DNA of 64,000 bases from Solen grandis (Eukaryota; Mollusca; Bivalvia; Adapedonta; Solenidae), in contig CM037785.1 in assembly GCA_021229015.1 (NCBI GenBank), positions 37,743,011-37,807,010 of the forward strand, in the 5' to 3' direction. The notes below the pieces were generated by a model, which saw nothing but the letters and a program-made list of their open reading frames with translations, had not been told where the DNA came from and made no database searches. Both the position numbers and the translations under genes were made by a program. Below are positions 1 through 12,600 of this stretch, piece by piece (within the stretch, counting starts at the first letter, position 1; every line of letters begins with the position of its first letter).

Positions 1-2
1 GC

Positions 3-614
3 AGTACCAGAGGAGGCAAGAAATTAGTGAGCAGCCACGGATATAGTTACACTGTTAAGGTAAGAGACTGATACGGCAATATTTTATAAAATGCAGACGA
101 AAAAGTATGATATGATTTCAAATTAATAATTAGCATTATTAAATATTAATTACCCATGTTATTATAAATTCCTTATTTTTTTCTGATGATACTTGGCCAG
201 GTTATTTTCTTTCTTTTTTTTTCAATTTATATAAATATTGTTGTAGAGTGTCCTAGGGAAGCGGACGTACTGGACGTGCAGCATACGAGGGAAACAACAC
301 AAATGTCCGGCCAGCGTAAAACAGTTCGGAGATATGTTTACATCAGGTTCAGCGTGTCACTCTCATCCTGCAGACCCCAGCGCGGCAAAGAAAGTAAAGA
401 TCTCAGTGAAGGTAGTTAAGAAACAGCAAATAATGATTTATGATAATAAAAGAAAAGAAATTTAGTAAATTATTAAAACAATTCCTATGTTAAACTAATC
501 ATAAAAAATCGATTTGCATAAAATATCATTTAAATCTTTAACTGAGGGTATATGAATTGTGACTTGATCAATATGTTTCAGGTTAAGAAGATTGCGCGGA
601 ACCAGTCCCCTTGA
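3..614 (+). CDS. FLYWCH-type zinc finger protein, 3' exons (5' end outside window)
   Basis: Two exons read as one FLYWCH zinc finger. The first runs off the left edge; from base 3 it encodes STRGGKKLVSSHGYSYTVK and ends at 59 before a GT donor (60-61). The second, 247-411, follows a TTGTAG acceptor, starts in the same phase and encodes 55 residues beginning SVLGKRTYWTCSIRGK. It carries the family pattern YW-x-C (second exon residues 8-11), a second Cys at residue 20 and H-x-H at 38-40. FLYWCH domains are zinc-binding modules usually found in DNA- or protein-binding nuclear proteins. A pyrimidine-rich acceptor ending at 581 gives a possible third exon, VKKIARNQSP, that stops at TGA 612-614. 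That stop is only 52 bp before the ATG of the next gene and is in its frame. The two FLYWCH exons are well supported; the third exon and the true stop are inference. Confidence 0.72.
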
Positions 615-665
615 AGAGTTATCGTTCGTTTTCGGCAACTCTTTAAATTCTCTTGGCTCGACAAA

Positions 666-3600
666 ATGAAGAAACTTAGTCTGAAAAGAAAGCGTAATTC
701 GGCTGCGATTAAGCAAACTGATGATGATAATCCATTGGTGTTGTCATCTGAATCTGAAACGGAGGTGGAAAGGATTAAAGAACTGAAACAGAATATTGAA
801 TCGAGTACGGCTTCAGGCTCCAACACAAACCATAACAAACGAGGGTATGAATTCGTACATTTTAATTGTCGTAATTATTTAAAATGTGACATGTATGAAA
901 ATAATATCAGACTTATTTATTATAGGACATTTCGATCCATTCAAAACTTTTGGACCAATTAAAAATAAAATTTATTAAATAAAAACTATTAGCAAACATC
1001 AATGAGTACAAAGCATCAGGCCCTGATGAAATCAATGCAAAATTATTAAAAGAAAGTAAAGATATCATCACCCCGATTTTAACATTAATTTTCAATAAAT
1101 CTCTTCGCCAAGGAAAAATCCCTACAGATTGGAAACATGCAAATGTCTGTCCAGTATACAAAAAGGGTGACAAATGTAATGCAATAAACTATAGACCCAT
1201 ATCTTTGACTTGTATCTGTTGCAAACTCTTAGAACATGTCATATCTAGTAAAATTATGACTCACCTTCAAAAACACAACATATTATATGACCTTCAACAT
1301 GGATTCAGATCATCTCGTTCCTGTGAAACACAACTGATTTCCTTTTTACAAGATATAAGCAAACTTAATAACGATAACATCCAAACTGACATAATCCTGA
1401 TGGATTTCTCCAAAGCATTTGATAAAGTCTCTCATAAACATCTACTGTATAAGCTTGAATACTACGGAATTAATTCAAAAACATTAAATTGGATTTCTGA
1501 TTTTCTACTTAATCGAACACAAACAGTGATACTTGATGGAAAATCGTCAAACACTATACCCGTTTCTTCTGGCGTGCCTCAAGGCACAGTCCTGGGCCCG
1601 ACCTTATTCAACATCTACATAAATGATTTTGCTGATTATCTTAAGCATAGCACTTTAAGGCTTTTTGCCGATGACAGCATCATATATAAACCTATCAGGA
1701 ATGTTGAGGATGCTGAACTCCTCCAATCTGATCTGAATGCTGCTGTCAAGTGGGAGCAAGATTGGCTCATGGCATTCCATCCTGACAAGTGTAACACTCT
1801 TAGTGTGACACGAAAACGACGCCCAATAAATTTCTCATATAAACTTCATGACCATATTTTAACTAGAGTAAATTCAGTTAAATACTTGGGAGTTACCATC
1901 CAAAATAACTTAAAATGGGATGAACACACAAATAACATTACAAACAAAGCGAATCAGACACTAGGCTTCCTACGTAGAAATCTTAAAATTAATTCACAAA
2001 AAGTCAAAGAACATGCATATAAAGCTATTGTCAGACCCAAAATTGAATACTCGTCTACAATATGGGACCCATACATGAAAAATCAAATAAACCAAGTAGA
2101 GAAAGTCCAAAGAAGAGCAGCTAGATTCATTACCAATAGATACCACAATACAAGTTCTGTCACTGACATGATAAATACTCTCAATTGGCCATCCTTAGAA
2201 ATTAGAAGAACAAAAATCCGTCTTATTATGTTTTATAAAATTGTACATCAGTTAGTTGCTATATATCCTGAAAATATACTCATCCCTGTTAACACTAGAT
2301 TAAGATATAACAATATGAATAACTTTAGGCACATATAAGCACAACAATAGACTCATATAAATATTCATTTTTCCCACGCACTATAGTTCAGTGGAACATG
2401 CTACCTGTTGTGGCCCAACAAGCAGACACAGTTGACGCTTTTAAAGCTCAAGTAACTGTACCTGTCCTCCTATCTTGCCTTCATCAGTAAACAAAAACCT
2501 ACATGTATATAGTTTTAACTATTCACCTTGTAAAATATGTTCCTTATTCACATTTAATTGAATCAAAATACTTTTTCACATACCAGCGCTGACACATAAT
2601 CTTCAAAGTACTGAAGGAGTGTCAATATCATAAAGAAGAAGAAGAAGAAGAAACAACAGGCTAGTCATTTTCGATAATCGAATCCAGATTCTCATTTGCC
2701 CTACTTTTTTTCGCATTATTATTTTATCTCCCTATGATTTCAGATTATACCATTTCTTCTGTTACAACTGATTATCAATATTTTGAGTTATGGTAGCCAA
2801 ATGAAAGCAAAGATTGGCCTTGGCATTTCCTGGTTTCAAGTACTGGTCCAACCCAGGAACCGTCAAGGAGAGTTTACTTTAATTAAGTTGTAAGAACTTT
2901 TCCCAATGTATGGAAGAATAAGGATGACCTGTGTATGAACTGATACTATATGATGTCTTGTTATTGTTATAAAAGTATAAAATCACACATACGGCTTAAG
3001 TCCACTAATCAGTTGAGTTTGATAGAAATTATAATCAAAAAGGTTCCTGAAAAAAAGGTTAAATAGATTATGGTCCTTATACTGAAGGTTTAGTATTTAT
3101 AATGTTGGGTTTCCAAGGTACCGTGGTAACACGCATGATTTTGGATCTAAAGGATGTGGGTTTGAATCCTGTTTTTTTCTTCATAGCAAAAGTACTGGTG
3201 CCACCCAGAAAGTCAAGAATTATTAGTTATTTAGTAAAAGTTGTAAGAGCTTGCTTTCAAATCAAGTTAAAACTTTTTTTACTGTATATATGTAAAACAA
3301 ATTTGAATTTAATAGTCCTGAAAATTATTTTTCTTTCTCAGAAATAATGGAAGGAAACAGGAGAGCTTCCTAGATGTACAAGATCCTAGCTTGTTAGAGC
3401 TTAGACAGATGGTTCTGAAGTCTGCTCTGACAAATTTCAAAGATGTATCAGAGTTGTCAGCATTTCCAGCATACACTCAGGTATGTGATCAATGATAGTT
3501 TTATGTCATAACATTCCAGCAGCAGTTGACACTAACAGCGTCCTGGGATCCTAAGGGCAACAAAATTTGGGAAGGGACACCAGAATTGACATACCAGGTG

Positions 3601-6600
3601 TTCCGTCAGGACACTTACTTTTCGATTAAAAGTAAATTGAACAGTCATATTTATTGTAAACCAGTGTAATCATTTTCATAAAAAATTCTTACCAGTAACC
3701 CTCTTTGATAAAATTGTCACTTTTCAAGCAATGGTTGTGCAAAGAAAGCCATTATATCCGTGTAAGGTGACAAGGACTCCTGAATTTCAAAGCAGGTGTT
3801 CCATCGGGATATCTGGCTAAAAAGTTAGTGTCAAATGCAGTTCAAGGCATTCTGTAAGGAACATCAAACATAATTGGTGTAGGCTATATTGGAATCAATC
3901 TTGTCACACCCCTATAACATTACATGAACATGGAGGGATCTTAGGGTATTAAATACCTTAAGTTATATTTCTTTTTTTTTCTTTTTTTATGCCCTGCCAT
4001 GAAATGGCAATAGGCATATAGTGTTACACCTGTTCATGTGACTTGTGTGTTTGTGTCTATGTGTGAAAGAAATTGTGTATTGGCTGTCACTTAGTTGTGT
4101 ATGGTTATGTATTAAAATAACTTGAGCACAAATGATCCCTAGGACAAGAAGCTGTGTTGAGAACAAGAACTTGGTTTCTAGCACAAAGTCAAAGTCACAG
4201 TACTTGGTTGACCTTAAAATTATGCTCTGGAATTAATTTTGTAACTGATTGTGTTTTGAAATATCTTGGCACAAGAGATCCTAAGGACAAGACAATGTGT
4301 CATCAACAATAACCAGGTCGCTATCTTGAAGGTCAAGGTCACATCACTAGGTTAAGGTCAGATTCAGTATTACCAGTTTATCAATCATATTCACCAGCAA
4401 AAATATCAATAATAAAACAAAATGGTGAGGGCATTTGTGTCCTTTTGACACATTTCTAGATGTGTGTGAGTTTTTCATTGCCTGTATTAAACCGTATTTA
4501 TCCTTTAGTTTACATATAATAATTATTTATTCCATGCTTTCAAGACTGAGTGAAAAATATCCATGAATGATAATCATATTTTCACCATAGAAGATAAGAT
4601 GTTTTAATATCCTTTGCAATTAATCTGTCCTGCATGGCTTAGAGTTTTCCTTTGATATTTTCATATTGGGGATAAATGACCCCTTGTTATATACCAGTAG
4701 ATAAAGAGACAGATTTTGAAATATTTGGGGGTCATTAACACAATTCTAGGGTCAAAATGGTCAATTTTGTGCACCAGGGGAAAAAAACCCTGATGTCTGT
4801 TTCAAAGGATTCACTTTCACTGAATAAAGACATCAAATCAATAAAAAATATGTCAAATTAATAAAAATGATGTCAAATCCTATTATTGAAGTTCCACATA
4901 GTTTGAATTGATGAAATAAATAGAACATTTGTTGAATTATTTTATTGCAAGTTTGTGCTTTCTTTAGTTTTTGAGCATAAAACTTACTTTTTATGCCCTT
5001 GCATTGATAAATCGGGAGGCATATTGTTTTTTGTCTGACAGTTTGTTGTGTGTCACAAAACTTAAACCTTGACCATAATAGTTCCTAGACCTACAGCCTC
5101 CAAACTTCACAGGTGCATGCACCTTGATAAGATCTATCCACCAGGTGACCTTGACCCTCAAATGACCTTGACCCCAAAGATCTAAGCTCCCGCAGGGGCA
5201 TGGCGTTCATTAGAATGTTTCACTTTTTTAATTTTAGTTTTCACTTGTGCCTTGCCTAATTGTCAAAATAATTTTGTCGCTGCCATTAACACTCTTATCA
5301 GCCCCTCACTGCATGGGTTCAAGTCCTGGCAGGGTCATTCAGATTTTCATGTGAGGAAGCCCTTCTAAGCTGGCTTGCAGTAGATCGGCGGTTCTACCAA
5401 GATGCCTCCGTGCATTCGGGGTCTTCCTCCACCTGTAAATAGCTGGACATCGCTATATAACTGAAATACTGTGGCAGTGACAGTAAATAAAAAAAATCAC
5501 TCTATCATAATAATTTTCTATGACTACACAAGTCATGTAAAAATCATTAAATATCTTCCATGCAAGTGTGTCAATTATGTATTACATGTCTGAGTATAAT
5601 TTTTATAATATTTCTGTTTCAGGGACCTTCATCTCAGAAGGCTCACTGCAAGGAAACAATTCAGGGGAGACTACTCACACACTTACCAAAAAACTCTGAA
5701 GCAGAGTTGTCTCCCTTCCCTAAATCTTGCAGCTGGTGCAGAAAACGGGCAGCATTATTCAACTCTAAGGAGTCTGATTCAATCAATATTCCGCATTCTG
5801 ATCACTGTCATGGGAACACCTTGTCAAGCATCAACAAAACAGAAGCAAGAAATTTTGATTCAGCTGTTTTTGTGCAGCAGAAAAATAAGGCATCATGGGA
5901 TACCTCAACATCAGCGTCTCATCGTGGCTCCGGATTTAGATCTGCCAGTAATTCAGTTAATGAGTTGAAGAAGAGTGCAAATAAACAAAGACACTTGGAT
6001 AAAAATCCAGAAGTGATTGTTGCTACACCATCTGACAACTGCCAGTTAATGAGGGACAGGAACTCTAATTACTATTGCCTTCAATCAAGGAATACTCAGG
6101 GTGACCAGAATGCTAACAGTGATGCTAGTCAAGGTATGAAAAAGAGGTCAGTAGGTTCAAAAAACCACAAGGACTCAACTAAATCCAATTATAGTTCAGG
6201 AGACAGTAATGCAGAGGATAGTTCTGGTGCAAGTGGTTCTTTCAAAATAAAAAGAATGAAAATGTCAAGCTCAGAGCAAGGATGCACTGGTGATCAAACA
6301 GCTGTGTCAAATGAGGCATTGCTGAGTGCATTAGGCAGTAAGGAGACAGTATTATCTTCGAAGGTCTGTGATACAGTATCCCAGCAGGGAAATAGTAGAT
6401 CATCACCATCACATGCAACTTCATCAGCAGCTGGGAGAAGTTCAGGTGTTTCTGATACTAGTTTAGACAGTGACTCAGGTCCTGAAGTCACAAACCTACC
6501 AGCAGATGTCAGAGGAGGAAGGAGAGACGCTATCCCAGCCCTGCCAAGCTGTCCCCTCTGTCAGACCCATTTTAAACAAGGGTAGGTAATGTTGGTCTTG

Positions 6601-9600
6601 TTTGTTGAGTTTAACGTCCCACCAACAGTATTTCTGACAAAGACCTATTCAGCAGAGATATGAAACAGTCTGAAAAAACATTTTTTCTTGTGATGAAAAA
6701 AACAAGTGAACAGGATCTGAGCAAGCTCTCGCTGAGATGCTTAACATCTTGCAGATGCTTAACAGACTTTACAGTATCACTCATGAAAGAGATCTAATGA
6801 GAGACATACATATTTGGTTTAATCAATGATGAACTGAAGAGAAAACTCAGTATATTTATAATTGATGTGAGCAATTTTACACATTTCGCGTTATCTCACG
6901 GTCACATGATCATACACATAACTTTAAGAGAGCTTCTTTGATTGCTCTTTACCTATTTCAGAGTTGCAGATCTCTGTAGCTTATCAGGTCTTTGTCTCAG
7001 GTATTTGGAGAATATGTCTACTTAAAACAGATATAGTGCAGCCACACTGCAGTTTCATGCCACATCATACAAATGATAATTCAGAACAAGAGGACCATGA
7101 TGGCCTTGAAGTCACTCACTTGAGAAACATTGCCTTGATTGCCTGTACAAATTACTATATTGTAGCAGTCATACTAGATACCTTATCCATACTGGAATAC
7201 AGCAACCACACTTGAAACAGTACCTTTGGACTAAATTTTAAGGATGTGGCTTAAAAATACAAAAGTAGGTCACTGTGCCATGGTTAAGGTCTGTCATCTA
7301 AAGTCAGAGTTCAATGCCACTCACAAAACTGTACCAGTGATCCAAATTTGAAGGCCATAGCTTAAAATATATCAAAAGTAGGTCACTGGGTCATGATCAA
7401 GGTCATCCAAGGTCAAAGTTAAATTTCACAAACAAAATTGAATTTGTGCTTCAAAGTTGAAGGTTATAGCTCCCTGTAAGTCTATGTAAAAATCAAGTGA
7501 ACATTGATTGGGTGTGGCAAATTCTGACCTGGTAGGGCATATTATTTGAACAAATTTGGTAAAGGGACACACCAAGTATCTAAGCTGAAGGCCTTGTTGT
7601 TTCAAGAAGATTTTTTTTCCAATATGCATGTAAGTCTATATAAACTCAAGTGACTGCTTGGGCAGGGTCAAATTTGACACCAGGGTCAAGATTTGAACAA
7701 ATTGATAGGGGTCAGTTAGGCTATGTTACAGAGTGTTAAAAAGTGTACTCAAAGTGTAATCTGGCATTCTTTCATCAATCAAGGGCCATAAATCTAGACC
7801 TTAAGGGGAAGGTATCAGCCATAATCAAACTAAGGTGAGAGATTATGGCTATAAACATTGTCATAAAGCTTGAAGAAGATTATGAAATGAAAATGAAAGT
7901 GTGTACACAATGTGAAATATGGCATTTTTTTTATCATTTAAGGGCCGTAATACAAGACATAATGGGCAGGTATTAGCCATATTCAAACCAAGTTGGGAGT
8001 CTCAGTATGTCTAAAATCATTGTCATGAAGTTTAAAGAGGATTGCTGAAAAGATGAAGATGCTAAAGTGGACCTATATAGAATATCACAGACACTGTCTG
8101 GACCTATATAGAATACCACAGACACTGTCTGGACCTATATAGAATATCACAGACACTGTCTGGACCTATATAGAATACCACAAGAGAATGTTGACGAATA
8201 TTGACGAATGTCAGATGTCTTGATGGACATTGACTGACCACAATAGCTTTCCTTGAGCAATTCAGTTTAACAGTTTAGAGAAGATTAATTTTTTCCCCAG
8301 TTTGATAATGTCGCAAGCATGGCTTGAATTCACAACTTTTCATGTTTTCTCATCATTGTAAAACATTATGTTTTTACTGATATTTGCACCAAGCAGTAGG
8401 GAAATCTCACCATACTTGTACTAACTTGTCTCCAACCAATATGGCCACCATTCGTAAATTGTAAATTCTGCAGAGATCTGAAAAAAAATCTTGAGAAAAA
8501 ATTATTTGAGAATTAGCCCATGTTCAATGAGAGATTTTAGCACTATGTATGACTAGTTTACATTTTTACAAGGGATTTTTATCTCCATTTAAAAGGCAGA
8601 CGTGAAAGAGAGTTAAAAAAAAAAATGTCTCTCAAAATCTCTCAGATTATTGTGTTTTCTTTTTAGCTCACATGAGCACAACGTGCTCAAGGTGAGCTTT
8701 TCTGATCGCCTTTTGTCCGGCGTCCGGCGTCCGTCGTCCGTGCGTCCGTGCGTGCGTGCGTCCGGCGTCAACAATTGCTTCAAACAACATCTCCTCCTAA
8801 ACGGCTTGGCCAATTTGAAAAATATTTTGCAGGAATGTTCCTTGGATGAAGCTCTACTAAAGTTGTATAAATGGTTCTGGTCCATCGCATAATTAGGTCA
8901 CAGGAGCTAAAAATAGATTTTAAAAATGAAAATTTAAAAAATCTTCTTCTCTGAAACCACAAGGCCTAGCCTTTTGATTTTTGGTATGTAGCATGATCTT
9001 ATGACTGTCTACCAGGATTGTACAAATTATGACCCTGGGGTCAAAATTGGCCCCGCCCCAGGGGTCACTTGATTTCACATAGGCTAATATAGGAAAAACT
9101 TAAAAAATCTTCTTCTCCGAAACAACAAGGCCTAGCCTTTTGATTTTTGGTATGTAGCATCATCTTATGGGCCACTACCAAGATTGTACAAATCATAGCC
9201 CTATGGTGATAAATGACCCCGCACCAGGGGTCACTTGTTTTACATAGAGTTATATAGGAAAATCTTAAAAAATCTTCTTCTATGAATCCATAAGGCCTAG
9301 AGCTTAGATTTTTGGTATGTAGCATCATCTTATGGGCCACTACCAAGATTGTACAAATCATAGCCCTATGGTGATAAATGACCCCGCACCAGGGGTCACT
9401 TGTTTTACATAGAGTTATATAGGAAAATCTTAAAAAATCTTCTTCCATGAATCATAAGGCCTAGAGCTTAGATATTTGGTATGAAGCATCATCTTATGGG
9501 CCACTACCAAGATTGTACAAATCATAGCCCTATGGTGATAAATGACCCCCCACCAGGGGTCACTTGTTTTACACAGAGTTATATAGGAAAATCTTAAAAA

Positions 9601-12600
9601 ATCTTCTTCTATGAATCCATAAGGCCTAGAGCTTAGATATTTGGTATGAAGCATCATCTTATGGGCCACTACCAAGATTGTACAAATCATAGCCCTATGG
9701 TGATAAATGACCCCCCACCAGGGGTCACTTGTTTTACAAGAGTTAAATAGGAAAATCTTAAAAAATCTTCTTCTATGAATCAATAAGGCCTAGAGCTAAG
9801 ATTTTTGGTATGTAGTAGCATCTAATGGTTCATTACAAAGATTTTCAAAGTCTTGGCCCTACGGTGATAAATGACCCTGCGCCCAAGTCTTCTCTGAAAC
9901 CATATGGCCCATTGCTTAGATATTTGGTGTGTAGTATTGTCAGGGGTAAAATGTTTTAGATTAAGTTATATCAGAATCCTTGTCTGTTTAAAAACCTTGA
10001 CATCAGTTGAAGCAATGGTACTCAGGTGAGCGATTCAGGGCCATCATGGCCCTCTTGTTTCTATTATTTTCTCATCCTAGGTTTCTATAACCTTGCTGTA
10101 CTGATTGAAAAAATAGACAAACATTTTAAGTATTTGACTGGCTCTATGATTTTCATGTCATCTTTTTGATTGGTTTTCCAGGAAATTTTCTTGCAATGTT
10201 TCATATCTACTAAAATGAATTTACAATAACTTGAGTGCCTGCACAGTGCAGACTGGTCATCAGATAGTGTAGTGACATATTGATGGATGCATTGTAAGTT
10301 TGCATAATGCAGTCTTCTTCTTTGAGTAGCTTGTCTGTTTCTATCTTTCCATTGCATCTCTTTATTTTTAGCTCAACTATTCGAAGAATATGAGAGCTAT
10401 TGTAGTCGCCCTGGCGTCGGCATTGGCGTTGCAGCTTTTGGTTAAAGTTTTGCATGAATTTGAATTAAAAGAAAACAGAGCCCATATTAAACCCCCAGAT
10501 ACAAAATATATTTGGGACTTTATTGGAGTCACATCCATCAGTCTGTCTGTCCGTCTGTAGTCAAGAATGATTTATCCACCCAATTTCTACTAAGTACACT
10601 GTACTTAGCCTAATTGCCCATATCGTCGGCACATCATGATTTGCTTGCTTTTGAATGAGTTATGGCCCTTTATTATATTTCTCAAGACTGTCTGACATGG
10701 TAAAGGGAACTGTGACAAAACGGTATCTTGGGTTATTCATCATCTTTAATGATAATTCTTGTATTTTCTTAGTTTGTAGTGATTTACTTGGAAGTATAAA
10801 TAATATATATGATGAATACACAAGGCACAAATGAACAAAGCATTCAAATTGATATTATCCTGCTCAACGGTTGGACCAGTACTTGGTACCTAGGAATGCC
10901 GTGAAAAATTCTTGTTCCCATTTGATCAAGTTTTAACCCACAATATCTGGGAAAGAAGTCATGTAATGTACTACCCTCATAATGCTTTGATAAAAATAAG
11001 ACAGTGACAAGAATCCTCAGGTCTAGGAGAAGAAGTTTTTTTTTCTCACAATTTTAGCTCGACTATTCGAAGAATATGAGAACTATTGTAGTCGCCCTTG
11101 CGTTGGCGTTTGCAGTTTTTGGTAAAAGTTTTGCATGCAAGTTACTATCAACCTTATATCTCAATAACCATTTATGGTATTGACTTGAAAGTTTATAAAT
11201 ATGTTCAGGGGCATCAGACAACCAAGGTAGATAAATCTTGATGGAATTTATTACAAATTATAGCCCCCTTTTAACTTAGAAATTTTGGTTAAAGTTTTGC
11301 ATGCAAGATATTCTCATGCTTATATCTCAATATTCAGGCATGTGATTCATTTGAAACATCTTTAATACGCTTAGGGGTATCATACTTTCAAGGTAGACAA
11401 CTCTTGATAGAATATATTACAAATTATGGCTCCTTTTTTTAACTTAGAAATTTTAAGCTCACCTGAGCACTTGTGCTCAGGGTGAGCTTTTGTGATCGCC
11501 TTTTGTCCATCATCCGTCATCAACAATTGCTTGTGAACAATCTAGAGGCCACAGTTTTGGCCCAATCTTCATGAAAATTGGTCAGTATGTTTGTCTACAT
11601 TATATCTTGGATGAATTCGAAATTAGGTCACGTGGGGTCAAAAACTAGGTCACCAGGTCAAATCTTAGAAAAAACTTAGGACACTCTAGGGGCCACAGTT
11701 TTGGCCCAATCTTCATTTCACTTGGTCAGGATGTTTGTCTACATGATATCTTGGATGAGTTTATCATTGGGTCACATGGGGTCAAAAACTAAGTCACCAG
11801 GTCAAATCTTAGAAAAATCTTGTGAACATGCTTGAGGCCACATTTTTGGCTCAATCTTCATGAAACTTTGCCAGGATGTTTGTCTTTATGCTATATCAGA
11901 TGATTTGAAATTGGGTCATGGGTCAAAAACTATGTCTTAGAAAATCTTAGAAAAACCTTGTTAACACTCTAGAGGCAACAGTTTTGACCCAGTCTTCATG
12001 AAATTTGGTCAGGATGTTCGTCTACATGATATCTTGAATGCGTTTGAAATTGGGTCACTTAGGGATAAAAACTAGGTCACCAGGTCAAATCTTAGAAAAA
12101 CTTTGTGAACACTTTAGAGACCACAGTTTTAGACTAACCTTAATGTAACTTGGTCAGAATGTTTGTTTACATCAAATCTCAGATGAATTCAGAACTGGGT
12201 AACATAGGGTCAAGAGTAGGTCACCAGGGCAAATTTTAAAAAAAATCTTGTGAACACTCTAGAGGTCTACATTTTTGTCCCAGTGTTCATTAAACTTGAT
12301 ATGAATGATGACTACATGAATTCACAGTTGAGTGCAAATTCAGGTAGGATCAAAATGTAGGTCACTAAGTCAAATGTTAGAAAAACACTTTAGGTGCCAG
12401 ATTTTTTGTGATTATGCCTAACACAGCCATCTTACTCAGGTGAGTGACACAGGGCCATCTTGGCCCTCTTGTTTGTTAATGTTTTGCATGCAAGGTACTT
12501 TCATGCTTATATCTCAGATTCCAGGCATGAGATTGATTTGAAACATCTTTAATATGGTTAGGGGTACTATACTGTCAAGGAAGATAACACTTGATTGAAT

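Noticed and set aside
186..419. A 77-codon ORF at the left edge as its own gene
   Set aside because: It overlaps the FLYWCH exon 247-411 in another frame; the FLYWCH frame explains the sequence.
9065..9783. Two - strand ORFs (127 and 117 codons) with a repeated protein motif
   Set aside because: They are translations of the 160-bp tandem repeat inside the 8662-10060 element; the repetition is at DNA level and the frames have no family match.
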